Assembly: GCF_008931845.1 (NCBI RefSeq)
Contig: NZ_CP044535.1
Coordinates: forward strand, 62,001 to 126,000
Source: Borrelia maritima
Lineage (GTDB): Bacteria > Spirochaetota > Spirochaetia > Borreliales > Borreliaceae
Length of the DNA stretch: 64,000 nucleotides
Reading direction: 5' to 3'
In this document: positions 38,930-49,010 of the stretch, piece after piece
Numbering within the stretch: the stretch's first letter is position 1
Layout of the letters: every line of letters begins with the position of its first letter
Program-made: the position numbers and the translations under genes
The notes under the pieces: generated by a model
What the model saw: the letters and a program-made list of their open reading frames with translations, nothing else
Told to the model about the DNA's origin: nothing
Database searches by the model: none

Positions 38930-40354
38930 CTAAAACGTAATTTTAAAAGAATCATTTCCTCTTAAAACTTTATAAGTATTTTTTCCAACCTCAAGAGCAT
39001 CATAAAATTCTCTTAAATTAGAAACATTTTTTGAATTTACAGAAATAATTACATCTCCTGACTTCATTTTAATATTTGATGCTAAATTTTTATCAATATA
39101 ATCAACAACAACACCTTTAATCCAGTTTCTTAAATTAAGCTGAGCTTTAATATCATCGACTAATGGATAAACAACAAAACCGGGAAGCATTTTTGAAGAA
39201 GAAAGTTCTTTATCCTTAGGTCTAACAGCAAGAACAATCTCAATGTTTTTTTTGACATTGCCTCTTAAAATTTCCACATTTACTTTCTCACCAGCATAAA
39301 AATCACTAATATATGATGTGACGTCTTGAAAAACACTCATTGGAACTTCATTAACCTTCACAATAATGTCCCCCGCTCTAAGCCCCGACCTAACAGCAGG
39401 TGAACCTGGATAAAGAGAGGCAATAATTGCAGCTGAAACATCCTTACCTTCAACTCCTAAGCTTTTTAGCACTTCAGAATCTCTTGTTTTTAATGGATAG
39501 AAAGAAATTCCAAGCCATGCTGATTCAATTTTTTTACCTTTAAGGAAAAAATCTACAGTACTTTTAATATTGTTAACAGGAATTGCAAAACCTAAGCCAA
39601 TATTTCCTCCAGAATTTGAAGCTATCCAAGCATTAATCCCAATAACTTCACCTTTTATATTTACAAGAGGACCACCTGAATTACCTCTATTGATTGCGGC
39701 ATCAGTTTGTATAAATAAATTCCTTGATTGCAAATTAGGATTTGCAGAACGTTGCAACCCACTTACAATTCCTGCTGTAACTGTAAAACTAAATTGAAAA
39801 GGACTACCTACTGCCATAACCCAATCACCTATTTCAATCTTATCACTGTCTCCAAGATCAGCTACTCTAATGGCTGAATCATTGCTTTCAAAACTAATTA
39901 GAGCAATATCTTTTTTTTCGTCTTTACCAACTAACTTAGCCTTGTGCTTTTTCTTATCATAAGATACAACTTCAAGTTCAGTTGCCTTATCTACCACATG
40001 ACTATTTGTAATCACATAAAATAATGATTTTTTCTGAGAATCTCTACCAATTATTACTCCAGAACCTGCCCAATTGCTTTTTCTCTCAGAATCAAATTCT
40101 GGCATATCAAAAAAGAAAAATGGAATAGGAAAACTCTGCTTAATTACCCCTGTTGCATGAACTTCTACAGATGATGGTAAAATTTTCTTGGAAACTTCTC
40201 TAAAAGAATCTTGCAAGGCTTGTACTGTATTGCCCTTTTCTTCTGCAAAAACAATGTTACTTCTATTAGAATCTAAATAATGCATTCCAATAAAAAATCC
40301 AATGCCTAAAGCCAAAAAACTGAGAATAAATCCAGAAAAAAACTTTTTTTCCAC
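38930..40354 (-). CDS. htrA: HtrA/DegP-type serine protease
   Basis: A 474-residue periplasmic quality-control protease. An N-terminal hydrophobic anchor ([16 protein letters not shown]) precedes the trypsin-like domain with the triad H119 (TNSHVV), D149 (KKDIAL) and S226 (GNSGGPL), then two PDZ domains (about 265-360 and 385-474). The start is GTG 40354, because GGAGG lies eight bases upstream; a longer frame to 40381 adds nine residues. This numbering agrees with the S226A mutant that I recall from the BbHtrA literature. A terminator follows the gene. Confidence 0.96.
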   Translation of the reverse strand: MEKKFFSGFILSFLALGIGFFIGMHYLDSNRSNIVFAEEKGNTVQALQDSFREVSKKILPSSVEVHATGVIKQSFPIPFFFFDMPEFDSERKSNWAGSGVIIGRDSQKKSLFYVITNSHVVDKATELEVVSYDKKKHKAKLVGKDEKKDIALISFESNDSAIRVADLGDSDKIEIGDWVMAVGSPFQFSFTVTAGIVSGLQRSANPNLQSRNLFIQTDAAINRGNSGGPLVNIKGEVIGINAWIASNSGGNIGLGFAIPVNNIKSTVDFFLKGKKIESAWLGISFYPLKTRDSEVLKSLGVEGKDVSAAIIASLYPGSPAVRSGLRAGDIIVKVNEVPMSVFQDVTSYISDFYAGEKVNVEILRGNVKKNIEIVLAVRPKDKELSSSKMLPGFVVYPLVDDIKAQLNLRNWIKGVVVDYIDKNLASNIKMKSGDVIISVNSKNVSNLREFYDALEVGKNTYKVLRGNDSFKITF

Positions 40355-40427
40355 TTTTATAACCTCCACATAATTACTCAATTTTATAAATAATAATCAA
40401 TATTTTAATATTTGAATATTTTAAAAC

Positions 40428-41183
40428 TTAAACTTCGCTTAAAATTAAAGGCAATCCATCAACAACAGCAACAGTATGTTCAAAATGAGCAGAATAACTT
40501 AGATCAGATGCAAAAACGGTCCAACCATCACTTTTTATTGAAACTTCGTGCCCCTTTAAGTTTACCATAGGCTCAATAGCCAAAACCATACCTTCTTGAA
40601 TTCTAATATTTTTAAAAAAAGGAGCATAATAATTTGGAACACTCGGCTCTTCATGAAGTTGGAATCCAACACCGTGCCCCGTGTATTCTCTAACTATTCC
40701 AAACCCAAATGGTTTTATATAATCTTCTATTGCTTTTGATATATTTAAAATTCTATTTCCCACTTTCATTTCAGCAATACCCTTGTAAAGAGAAGCGTTT
40801 GTAACTTCTAAAAGCCTTTCAACACTAGAATCTACATTTCCCACTTTAAAAGTTTTTGCCATATCACTATAAAACCCATCAAGATTAACTCCGCAATCAA
40901 TACTAATAATATCCCCATTAGTTAATTTTCTTTTTCCGGGAATACCGTGAATAACCTCTTCATTAACAGATGCACAAATAGTGCCTTTAAACCCACGATA
41001 CCCTTTAAAAGCAGGCTTGGCTTTATTTTTAATAATAAAATCATATGCTATTAAATCAAGTTCTTTAGTACTAATACCAGGAACAATATTCCTTTCAACT
41101 TCTAACAAAGTAAGCGCTAAAAGATGTGCTGAAGCCTTTATTTTTTTAATCTCATCTTTAGATTTCAATCTAAGTTTAGTCAA
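40428..41183 (-). CDS. map: Methionine aminopeptidase, type I
   Basis: A 251-residue enzyme that removes the start methionine from new proteins. The metal ligands appear in order: IDCGVNLDGFYSDMAKTF (two Asp), TGHGVGFQLHEEPSVPNY (His), VLAIEPMV (Glu) and HFEHTVAVVDG (Glu after His). The class I start with SKDEIKKIKASA is complete and lacks a zinc-finger extension. The start is TTG with AGGAAG upstream, overlapping the upstream gene by eight bases. Confidence 0.96.
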   Translation of the reverse strand: MTKLRLKSKDEIKKIKASAHLLALTLLEVERNIVPGISTKELDLIAYDFIIKNKAKPAFKGYRGFKGTICASVNEEVIHGIPGKRKLTNGDIISIDCGVNLDGFYSDMAKTFKVGNVDSSVERLLEVTNASLYKGIAEMKVGNRILNISKAIEDYIKPFGFGIVREYTGHGVGFQLHEEPSVPNYYAPFFKNIRIQEGMVLAIEPMVNLKGHEVSIKSDGWTVFASDLSYSAHFEHTVAVVDGLPLILSEV

Positions 41184-42843
41184 AATTCAACTTCCTTTCC
41201 CTAAGTGTATCTATCATATTTTTATAAAGCCTTCCTTCATCAGTTTTATAAAAAGAATAAGAAGTTAAAATAGCTTCTTTGCCTTTTTCCATTTTACCCA
41301 AATAAAGATAATTAATTCCTTGCTTTAAGTATATTTTTGATACAAGCTCGCGCTCATAATCAGAATTATAACCTTTATCATAAAAACTACTAGGCAACAA
41401 AGATATTCCTTGATTAAAATATCTTTCTGCTTCTTTATAATTTTTTTCAGAAAAGCTCAAAACTCCAAGATTATAATAAATTCCAAACATATATTTGGAA
41501 GATTTATTGTCAAAAATTATCCTTTTTGAACTAATGAAATCTCTTTTAAGAAAATAATAATAAAATTTATAAAAATCATACCAATCTTGTTTATTTTCAT
41601 AAAAATTATAAATTTTAAAAAATAAATCTAAGTCTTTTAAATCTGAATAAAGCAACAAATTCCAAGCCAAAAATTGTGCAACGCTAGAATTGTAATCTGT
41701 CTTATAAAACAGTCGCCACAAATAAGATTTTTTTGACTCATACTCAGAATTTGCATAATTCAATGCAAAATAAAGTTTAAAAAATAAAGGATCTTCTTTG
41801 TAATTTGCTATAATTTCATTAGTTTTAAAATAATTCTTAATTTTAAAATATATGTTTGCCAAATAATAATTTATTATCTTATTATCTTTAAACACTTCAT
41901 TAGCCTTATTTAAATAAGAAATTGCTCTTTTAGAATCATTCTCATTATTAGCTATAAGCGCAAGATTTAAGTAAACAAGAACATTATAATCAGGAAATTT
42001 TGTATAAAGCTTTAAATATTCATTCTTAGCATTCTTAATATCTCCTTTTTTAAAATAAGCATCAGCAAGTAAAAAAAGTAAAGTTGGGTCATTTTCATTT
42101 TTTATAAACCTAAGATTAGAAATTGTAAAATCTAAATTATTAAGATTATATGAAATATATGCAAGTTCTCTGAAAAAGTTTTTGTCTTCTTTAATTTTAA
42201 AAAGTATGCGCCTAGCAGCATCCATATTTTTTTTCTCTATATACAAAAGCATTGCATTTACTAAAAACGCATTATTTTTAAGATTTAAGCCTATCTCTTC
42301 AAAAATACGAGCATCCTTTTCTCTATAAATTTTATCAATAAATTTTTTAAAATCTAAAATCCCATTATCTAAACTTAAATTTTTCATAAAAACTTCATCA
42401 TAAAGGCCCTTATACTCTTCACTATTTAAAAGATATTGATTTGCAATTCCATAAGCATCCTTTAAAAGCCCAATTTTAAGCTTAGAATAAACTTCTAAAG
42501 ATCTTAGTTTTAAATTACCCGGCAAAACTTTAACACTAAGGTCTACTATATCGCCCATAAGGCGGTAGTCGTCTGTATTTAAAGCCCAAACCTTAGCTCT
42601 TTTGATAAGAGCTAACCACTTAAATTCAGTATTAGCATAATATGATGAAAATCGTATTGCTTTTTTAGCCTCAGCAAATTTTTTTTTATCAATGTAAAAA
42701 TCAATTCCCATAATAAGCTTGCTAAAATCTTTTTCACCTTTCAAAAAATATAAAATATTGGGATTGAAATAAAAATAAAAACCACCTAAAAAAATCAGAA
42801 ATAAAAATAATAAGATGAACACTAAAATTTTATTTTTTTTCAA
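41176..42843 (-). CDS. Membrane-anchored TPR protein
   Basis: A 555-residue protein with an N-terminal membrane anchor (ILVFILLFLFLIFLGGFYFYF, residues about 6-26) and repeated TPR-like helices, for example FLLADAYFKKGDIKNAKNEY, YLNLALIANNENDSKRAIS and YNLGVLSFSEKNYKEAERYF. It probably serves as a scaffold on the periplasmic side. The start is TTG with GGAGA upstream, inside the end of nusB. It is followed by map. Confidence 0.8.
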   Translation of the reverse strand: MKKNKILVFILLFLFLIFLGGFYFYFNPNILYFLKGEKDFSKLIMGIDFYIDKKKFAEAKKAIRFSSYYANTEFKWLALIKRAKVWALNTDDYRLMGDIVDLSVKVLPGNLKLRSLEVYSKLKIGLLKDAYGIANQYLLNSEEYKGLYDEVFMKNLSLDNGILDFKKFIDKIYREKDARIFEEIGLNLKNNAFLVNAMLLYIEKKNMDAARRILFKIKEDKNFFRELAYISYNLNNLDFTISNLRFIKNENDPTLLFLLADAYFKKGDIKNAKNEYLKLYTKFPDYNVLVYLNLALIANNENDSKRAISYLNKANEVFKDNKIINYYLANIYFKIKNYFKTNEIIANYKEDPLFFKLYFALNYANSEYESKKSYLWRLFYKTDYNSSVAQFLAWNLLLYSDLKDLDLFFKIYNFYENKQDWYDFYKFYYYFLKRDFISSKRIIFDNKSSKYMFGIYYNLGVLSFSEKNYKEAERYFNQGISLLPSSFYDKGYNSDYERELVSKIYLKQGINYLYLGKMEKGKEAILTSYSFYKTDEGRLYKNMIDTLRERKLNFD

Positions 42844-43267
42844 TACAATTCTCCATATTTTTCAATAAAGCATCCAATATACCATTTATAAATTTGTAAG
42901 AATTTCTACTTCCATATTTCTTAGCAATCAAAATTGCTTCATCAATTACGGCACGTTTTGAATTTTCAAAATTTTGGAACTTCAAAGAATAGACACCCAT
43001 TCTAAGTATTGCAAGATCAACCTTATCAATACGATCTAAGGACCAATTTAAAGAAATATCCCTAATCAAGCTATCAATATGCTCTAAATTATCAAAAGTA
43101 CCATTTACTAAAGAAGAATAAAACAACTTAATAGATTCATTTTCCATATCTAATCCTTTATCCTCAATATTAAAAATATCAAAAATATCATCCATTGCGC
43201 TTTTATTAATATCAATACTGTAAATCTTTTGAAAAGCTAAAACTCTAACTTCATGCATTAAATCCAT
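42830..43267 (-). CDS. nusB: Transcription antitermination factor NusB
   Basis: A 145-residue all-helical protein that binds boxA RNA with NusE during rRNA transcription. VLAFQKIYSID, ISLNWSLDRIDKVDLAILRMGVYSL (of which DRIDKVDLAILRMG is diagnostic) and KRAVIDEAILIAKKYG match the family. Two starts are possible: ATG 43267 or ATG 43258. A TATAAT lies six bases before the first, but the gene sits 28 bases after the upstream gene and a -35 box is poor, so it is probably read from the upstream promoter. Confidence 0.93.
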   Translation of the reverse strand: MDLMHEVRVLAFQKIYSIDINKSAMDDIFDIFNIEDKGLDMENESIKLFYSSLVNGTFDNLEHIDSLIRDISLNWSLDRIDKVDLAILRMGVYSLKFQNFENSKRAVIDEAILIAKKYGSRNSYKFINGILDALLKNMENCIEKK

Positions 43268-43295
43268 ACCAAAATTATATAAATAAAAATATGTT

Positions 43296-44306
43296 TTATT
43301 TTAAACTAGAATCTAAAATTTGTATATTTGCAGACTTGCTGAGCTTAGCATACACATCTTGCTGTACTTGAACAACAATTTGCTGCTGTTGAACATTAAC
43401 CATGTTATTTCTTATTGCATCTTTGACAATCAAATCTGTAGTAGGTGATACTTTATCATTCAAGCCTAAAAATCTCTGATCATATTTTTCTGTAACTTTA
43501 ATTATATGAAACCCTTCCTTTGAGGCAATAGGCGAAGATATCTCCCCCTTATTAAAATTAAAAATCTCTTTCACAAAATCAGCTCCAAGAAGATTTTGAG
43601 CATTTTGATCACCCCTTGACAAAAAACCTAGATCGCCATTTTTAGACTTAGAAGCCTCGTCATTTGAATATTTTCTAACAGCTTCTTCAAAAGTAATTTT
43701 TTTTGACCTTATTTGGCTTAAAATATTTTTTGCTTGGTCTAAAACATCTGATCTTTTTTTATCCTTAGTAGAAAAAAATACATGACTAACTCTTGAAATA
43801 TCGGGATTTACAAATTTGGTTTTATTAGCTTCATAATACTCAACAATTTCTTTCTCACTAGGAGTTTTAACTTCAGAAAACCTAGGCTGAGCTTGCTTTA
43901 AAACAAGTTTTTGAGAAGACAGAGATCTTTTCATTGAAGATAAAAGCTCATTCCAATTTGTACCTTGTTTTTCTATCATTTGCTTAATTTGCTCATCAGT
44001 AAGATTTACAAGTCCAAATTGAGTTCTAATTGTTTGCATAACCTCATCATCTGAAATTTTAATTCCTTGTTTTGAAGCTTCTTGACTAAAAAGAACATCT
44101 GCTATTAAAACTTGCAAAACTTGCTTTTTCTCAGCAGCAGTCAAATCTCGACCTTGAGTCTTTTTAAATATATCAACCTTAGAATCAAAACTAGTTTTAG
44201 TAATAATTTCGTTTTTATATAAATTAATAATAGCAACAGGAGTATTTTGAGCAAAAGAGTTAATCCCCATAATTCCCAACATTAACAAAAATAATAAGCT
44301 CTTCAT
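43296..44306 (-). CDS. Periplasmic parvulin-type peptidyl-prolyl isomerase (SurA/PrsA-like)
   Basis: A 336-residue exported chaperone. The signal peptide ends LGIMGINSFAQN, with no lipobox cysteine. A SurA_N-like helical region spans about 25-165. A single parvulin domain covers about 170-280: VSHVFFSTKDKKR, NDEASKSKNGDLGFLSRGD, and SKEGFHIIKVTE. It probably helps outer-membrane proteins fold. The ATG has AGAGG upstream. Confidence 0.9.
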   Translation of the reverse strand: MKSLLFLLMLGIMGINSFAQNTPVAIINLYKNEIITKTSFDSKVDIFKKTQGRDLTAAEKKQVLQVLIADVLFSQEASKQGIKISDDEVMQTIRTQFGLVNLTDEQIKQMIEKQGTNWNELLSSMKRSLSSQKLVLKQAQPRFSEVKTPSEKEIVEYYEANKTKFVNPDISRVSHVFFSTKDKKRSDVLDQAKNILSQIRSKKITFEEAVRKYSNDEASKSKNGDLGFLSRGDQNAQNLLGADFVKEIFNFNKGEISSPIASKEGFHIIKVTEKYDQRFLGLNDKVSPTTDLIVKDAIRNNMVNVQQQQIVVQVQQDVYAKLSKSANIQILDSSLK

Positions 44307-44384
44307 AACACAACCTCTTATTAAAGAATCACTTAAACACTAATTTAACAAAATTTTACATTTAAATCTAGTTAATAAAACATT

Positions 44385-45578
44385 TCATCTATACAAAAAA
44401 CTAGAAATCCCTTGCCCACCCCCAACACAAATAGATGCTATTCCTTTTGTTTTATTCCTAATTTTCATAGAACGCGCAAGTGTTAATAAAATTCTTGAAC
44501 CACTAACTGCAAATGGATGTCCCAAAGCAATAGCGCCACCATTTACATTAATAATGTCACTAGTTATATTGTATTTTTCAAACAACGCTTTTTCAATGCT
44601 TAATGCTTGAACGGCAAATGCTTCATTTACTTCAATCAAATCTATCTCGCTGGAATTTAAACTTAATTTATCAATAATTCCCTCAATGGCTACATAAGCT
44701 CCAAAGCCCATGTAAAGCGGATCAAGCCCTACACTTTTAAATCCCCCAATATAAGCTAATGGACTTACCCCTAAGCTTTTTACTCTTTCTTCACTTGCTA
44801 AAACCAAAAAACAAGCCCCATCATTTAAACTAGAGGAATTTCCAGCAGTTACTGTGCCTGATTCTTTAAAAACAGGATTAAGAAATGTAAGCTTATCTAG
44901 AGTTAAATTATCTCTTATTTCCTCATCACTTGAGACAACTCTGCTAGAATTGGTCTTCTTATCAAAAACAGTCAAAGGATAAATTTCATCTTCGAAATAT
45001 CCAATCTCTCTAGCCTTTAATGCCTTCGAGTGAGAATTATATGCAAATTCATCTTGCATCTCTCTTGTTATTCTATATTTTTCTGAAAGGTTTTCCGCTG
45101 TAAGTCCCATGGAAACAAAATTTAAAGGATCAGTCAAGGCATCTTTTTGAATTGAATCTTCAATCCCAAAATTGCCAAATTTAAGACCGTCAAATCTAAT
45201 CTTTCTAGGTAATAAATAAGGAGAATTGGTTAGATCTTCAACTCCTCCAGCTAAAACAATATCATTGCCTCCAAGAACAATAGAATTAAATGCAAGCTCC
45301 AAAGCCTTAAGACCAGAGCCACAAACTTTATTAACGCTAAATGCAGGCACAGCATCGCCCAAACCAGAGTTTAAAGCAATTTGCCTTGCAATATTTTGAC
45401 CAAGTCCTGCAGATATTACATTGCCAACAATCACCTCATCCACTTTAGATAATTTATTCCTTGCAAGTAAAGCTTTAACAACTTTCGAAGATTCATCAAT
45501 AATATTTAAACCTTTAAAAGAACCTCCAAACTTGGTATTAGGTGTTCTAAGTCCATCAATAATAGCTACTTTTTTCAT
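44385..45578 (-). CDS. Acetyl-CoA acetyltransferase (thiolase)
   Basis: A 397-residue thiolase. The acyl-carrying Cys is in NKVCGSGLKAL, the catalytic His in GHPFAVSGSR, the second Cys in ICVGGGQG close to the end. The start is moved to ATG 45578, which has AGGAGT upstream and matches the family start KKVAIIDGLRTPNTKF; the longer frame to 45623 adds 15 residues. As Borrelia has no fatty-acid degradation pathway, condensation of two acetyl-CoA as the first step of the mevalonate pathway is the likely role (inference). Confidence 0.94.
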   Translation of the reverse strand: MKKVAIIDGLRTPNTKFGGSFKGLNIIDESSKVVKALLARNKLSKVDEVIVGNVISAGLGQNIARQIALNSGLGDAVPAFSVNKVCGSGLKALELAFNSIVLGGNDIVLAGGVEDLTNSPYLLPRKIRFDGLKFGNFGIEDSIQKDALTDPLNFVSMGLTAENLSEKYRITREMQDEFAYNSHSKALKAREIGYFEDEIYPLTVFDKKTNSSRVVSSDEEIRDNLTLDKLTFLNPVFKESGTVTAGNSSSLNDGACFLVLASEERVKSLGVSPLAYIGGFKSVGLDPLYMGFGAYVAIEGIIDKLSLNSSEIDLIEVNEAFAVQALSIEKALFEKYNITSDIINVNGGAIALGHPFAVSGSRILLTLARSMKIRNKTKGIASICVGGGQGISSFLYR

Positions 45579-45705
45579 TACAACTACTCCTAAAGTTTTG
45601 GCGAACTTTATTGAATTATACAATACAATAGATCACTACAAAAACCAAGTTCATTCAATAAAAATCTAAAATATTTAAATAAATTACTTAATAAATAAAC
45701 TCAAA

Positions 45706-45714
45706 TGTTATAAT
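45706..45714 (+). promoter_or_regulatory. Extended -10 promoter of the 45721 gene
   Basis: TGTTATAAT (TGn plus TATAAT at 45709-45714) ends six bases before the GTG start codon. No Shine-Dalgarno sequence lies between. Confidence 0.55.
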
Positions 45715-45720
45715 TTTTAA

Positions 45721-47091
45721 GTGAAATTTGAAAAAATACTTTTAATAAAATTTATATTTATAATTTCTACTTTAAAAGCTTATTCTTATAATTATGCAAT
45801 CCAATACAAAAATGAAGGTATTGACAAATATTGTTTTGAAATACTAAATGATGGATTTGGATTTTCATTAAGCGATTTTTTTGATGATTTAAGAAGTGGC
45901 TCTCTAATTTTCACCTATATTTCAAAATACAATTTTATAATAAATTTAGAAGCACACATGTTAACTTATAGAGGCTATAAAGACTCGCCAAAAGATTTAA
46001 TTAGTAGAGCAGACTTAATTGAAATAGGTTTCATGTATTACTTTCCAATTTTATTGCTAATTAACGGAAAAAATTTTGGAGAAATAGATTTGGGAATTGG
46101 AGTTAAAAATTTATTATTCGGAGACTGGGGAGGACACTTAATGCAAAGCATAATTCACCTCATTTTAAATCAACACCGTCCAATTCCAAACATAAAAAGC
46201 TACGATAGCTACAATTACAGGGGATTTTTAAGTTTTGCCCTGAATTACTCTTACATGAATTTTTTAAATTTAGAAAATTATATGGATTTATCTTATTTTG
46301 CAGATTATTTTATCAAAAATAGCATTGGAATTACCTTAAAAAATAAAAACATTGGATTTGATATAAAACTTTACTCTCAAATTCAAAATCAAATTAAAAG
46401 TCTTAAAACATACTCAAAAATACAAGAAGCAGAAACGGGAATTGGAATAAATTATCAATTTTACTCTAAAAATTTTTTCATAACAAATAATTTAAACATT
46501 AAAAACTTTTCAACCAAAGAAAATTTCTTAAGCGTTGGGGGATTTGGGATAATTATTACACCTGAAGAATACAAAACAATACCAGAATCAAAAAATGAAT
46601 TTAATATTGTAAGCAATAATTTTTATTTTGGATTTGATATTATGATACCATTAAAAATAAGAAATTCATTATTTTATAAAATAAATGAAAATATCAACCA
46701 TTACTTTTCAATATCAACAAATTATTACACCAATTATAATGAAACTAATAGCTTTACAAATCGATTATCATCGGGCATCATGTATGAATTTTTGCCGCAA
46801 AAAACGTTCAATCCTTACATCATTGCAGGTTTATTTTTTGCCTATAATCAAAATAACCAAGATATTAAAAGCATCTCTAGACCAATAAGAATAAAAAATG
46901 TTCTTCAAGCTGGAATTGAAAATGAACTGGGATTTTTGTTTAAAATGCTAGAATGCCATAACACCGAATATATTTTTAAAATATATTCAAAAGTCAGTTA
47001 CATTCCTCTAGCTTATAATCAAGATGAAAAAAAATTAGAAAAACATTCTATTAACTTTAATTATTTGGGAATTGGAATAATCATTAAATAA
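45721..47091 (+). CDS. Exported, possible outer-membrane beta-barrel protein
   Basis: A 456-residue protein of unknown function. Residues 1-22 form a signal peptide (FEKILLIKFIFIISTLKAYS). The rest has many alternating hydrophobic/polar strands and aromatic girdle residues, such as FLSFALNYSYMNFLNLENYMD-like and NSIGITLKNKNIGFDIKLYS, plus glycine-rich turns, which suggests a beta barrel. The last strand ends in Lys, not Phe, which weakens that call. The start is GTG at 45721 with no ribosome site and a promoter ending six bases before it. It converges with dnaB, leaving ten bases between the stops. Confidence 0.65.
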   Translation: MKFEKILLIKFIFIISTLKAYSYNYAIQYKNEGIDKYCFEILNDGFGFSLSDFFDDLRSGSLIFTYISKYNFIINLEAHMLTYRGYKDSPKDLISRADLIEIGFMYYFPILLLINGKNFGEIDLGIGVKNLLFGDWGGHLMQSIIHLILNQHRPIPNIKSYDSYNYRGFLSFALNYSYMNFLNLENYMDLSYFADYFIKNSIGITLKNKNIGFDIKLYSQIQNQIKSLKTYSKIQEAETGIGINYQFYSKNFFITNNLNIKNFSTKENFLSVGGFGIIITPEEYKTIPESKNEFNIVSNNFYFGFDIMIPLKIRNSLFYKINENINHYFSISTNYYTNYNETNSFTNRLSSGIMYEFLPQKTFNPYIIAGLFFAYNQNNQDIKSISRPIRIKNVLQAGIENELGFLFKMLECHNTEYIFKIYSKVSYIPLAYNQDEKKLEKHSINFNYLGIGIIIK

Positions 47092-47101
47092 TAACATTAA
47101 A

Positions 47102-48469
47102 TTAATACTGATGGTCCTTGTTAACAAACTTAGTAATATGTGGTAAAAATAATATATCTGCTCTACCTGTAGGGCCATTTCTATGTTTTGCTACAATAAC
47201 CTTAGTTTCTATTGGCTCTATCTCAGTAGAAGATTCAAATTTAAAATCCTTATCTCTATGAAGCAAAATTACAATGTCAGCGTCTTGCTCTAATGCTCCT
47301 GATTCTCTCAGACTAGCAAGATTGGGTTCACGCCCTTCTGTATCTCTTGTAAGCTGAGACAATGCAATAATAGGAATCTCAAGCTCTCTAGCAAGCTCTT
47401 TAAGAGATTTGCTAATTGAAGCAACTTGTTCATGCCTTGGAAGATTTTTTGTTTCAAAAGAAATCAGGCTGATATAATCAACAAATATTATATCTATACC
47501 ATAAAATCGCTTGAGCTTTCTAGCCTGAGTTGCCAAAGTTAGCAAACTAATATTTGGAGTATCTTCAATATAAAGCTCAGAATCACTAATTTCATTTACA
47601 ATATCATTTAATGATTTTATCTCTTGTCCGGATAAAATGCTATTTTGAACCTTGAAGCTATCAATACAAGATTGAGACGATATTATTCTTTTTATTAAAG
47701 CATCTGCTGTCATTTCAAGGGAAAAAAATCCTACCTTTTTTTTTCCTTCTTTTCTCAATGCTATAGCAGATGCAATATTTAAAGCAAATGCTGTTTTACC
47801 AATACTAGGACGAGCACCAACTATAATAAAATCACTGTTCCTAAACCCCCCAATAAGAGAATCAACCCTTCTAAACCCACTTGGAATGCCATAATTTGCT
47901 TCCTTTTTCTTCATACTACGCTCATATATCTCATTATGAACACGCTCTGCAACAACTTTAGCATGATATAGGTTTTTACTAGAATAATCTAACTCAATTG
48001 AAAGAATCTTTTGTTGAGATTCTTCAACAATCTCATTAATAGTTTTTGTAGAATCATTTATATAATCATTAAGTTCTTTAGAGACATTTAAAATACTTCT
48101 ACGAACACTCTGTTCTTTTACAATTTTTGCATAAACGTTTATAGTTCTATCTGTTGGCAAATAAACTGAAAGTGAATCTAAATAATCTGGCAAATTGATT
48201 AAATCTTTTTTAATCAAAAGCTGTGTTTTTGAAACATGCTTAGATACTTCTTCAAAAACGGTGATGGGATCAATATTTTCCCTTTTTTCATAAAGAGAAA
48301 CCATTGCTTTGAAAATCAATTTGTGCGTTTCATTGTAAAAATCATCAGCTCTTACATGAAAAGCAATTTGTTCTAACTTATCTGAATTATAAAATATACT
48401 AGAAATTACCGCTTTTTCTGCACCATCATTAAAAAGAAGTGCAGAACTTGAAAAAGCTGCTAAAGCCAC
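47102..48469 (-). CDS. dnaB: Replicative DNA helicase DnaB
   Basis: A 455-residue hexameric helicase. The N-terminal primase-interacting domain (about 10-110; NDGAEKAVISSIFYNSDKL) is followed by a linker and the RecA-like domain: Walker A GARPSIGKTAFALNIA, Walker B IIFVDYISLI, and SQLTRDTEGREP. No intein is present. The start is GTG with AAGGAG upstream. It is the last gene of the rpsF-ssb-rpsR-rplI-dnaB cluster, an order shared by many bacteria. Confidence 0.97.
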   Translation of the reverse strand: MALAAFSSSALLFNDGAEKAVISSIFYNSDKLEQIAFHVRADDFYNETHKLIFKAMVSLYEKRENIDPITVFEEVSKHVSKTQLLIKKDLINLPDYLDSLSVYLPTDRTINVYAKIVKEQSVRRSILNVSKELNDYINDSTKTINEIVEESQQKILSIELDYSSKNLYHAKVVAERVHNEIYERSMKKKEANYGIPSGFRRVDSLIGGFRNSDFIIVGARPSIGKTAFALNIASAIALRKEGKKKVGFFSLEMTADALIKRIISSQSCIDSFKVQNSILSGQEIKSLNDIVNEISDSELYIEDTPNISLLTLATQARKLKRFYGIDIIFVDYISLISFETKNLPRHEQVASISKSLKELARELEIPIIALSQLTRDTEGREPNLASLRESGALEQDADIVILLHRDKDFKFESSTEIEPIETKVIVAKHRNGPTGRADILFLPHITKFVNKDHQY

Positions 48470-48493
48470 AAATCACACTCCTTCTATTTAAGT

Positions 48494-48994
48494 CTACTCA
48501 TCTGTTTCATTTAACTTTTTATTTAAAGACTTTTTATCCTCTTGCTTGTTTTCTTTTTTTATCTCTACTTTAATAATAGAGCTAATCCCTTCATAAAGCT
48601 TAATTGTCACATCATAAGTTCCAAAAGCCTTTAAAGTTCCATGATGTATATCTATTTTTTTTCTCTCTATATTAAAACCAAGCTTAGAAAGTTCATCAAC
48701 AATATTTAAGCTGTTAATGCTATGAAACAATTTGCCAGAATCATTGGATTTCATAAAAAATTCTAATTTAACAAGATCAAGCTTAGATTTCAGATCGTTG
48801 GCAATTTGTTTTTTTGTTTCTTGCTTTTTTAATATTGATCTTCTTTTTTGATTAAAAATCTCAATATTATGTTTATTTGAAAAAACTGCAAAACCCTTAG
48901 GTAGCAAATAATTTCTTGCAAACCCATCGCGTACCTCTACGGTATCTCCTTCTCTTCCGAGATTAATAAAATCTTCCTTTAAAATAACTTTCAT
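48494..48994 (-). CDS. rplI: Ribosomal protein L9
   Basis: A 166-residue large-subunit protein. The N-terminal domain ([22 protein letters not shown] and [10 protein letters not shown]) is standard, joined by a long helix to the C-terminal domain. The last 15-18 residues ([23 protein letters not shown]) are a charged tail longer than in E. coli L9 (about 149 residues). It lies between rpsR and dnaB. Confidence 0.95.
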   Translation of the reverse strand: MKVILKEDFINLGREGDTVEVRDGFARNYLLPKGFAVFSNKHNIEIFNQKRRSILKKQETKKQIANDLKSKLDLVKLEFFMKSNDSGKLFHSINSLNIVDELSKLGFNIERKKIDIHHGTLKAFGTYDVTIKLYEGISSIIKVEIKKENKQEDKKSLNKKLNETDE

Positions 48995-49010
48995 AATTAC
49001 CCCTAAATAA

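Noticed and set aside
43267..43290. Leaderless promoter for nusB (TATAAT six bases before the ATG)
   Set aside because: No acceptable -35 box and nusB lies 28 bases after the upstream gene, so readthrough is more likely.
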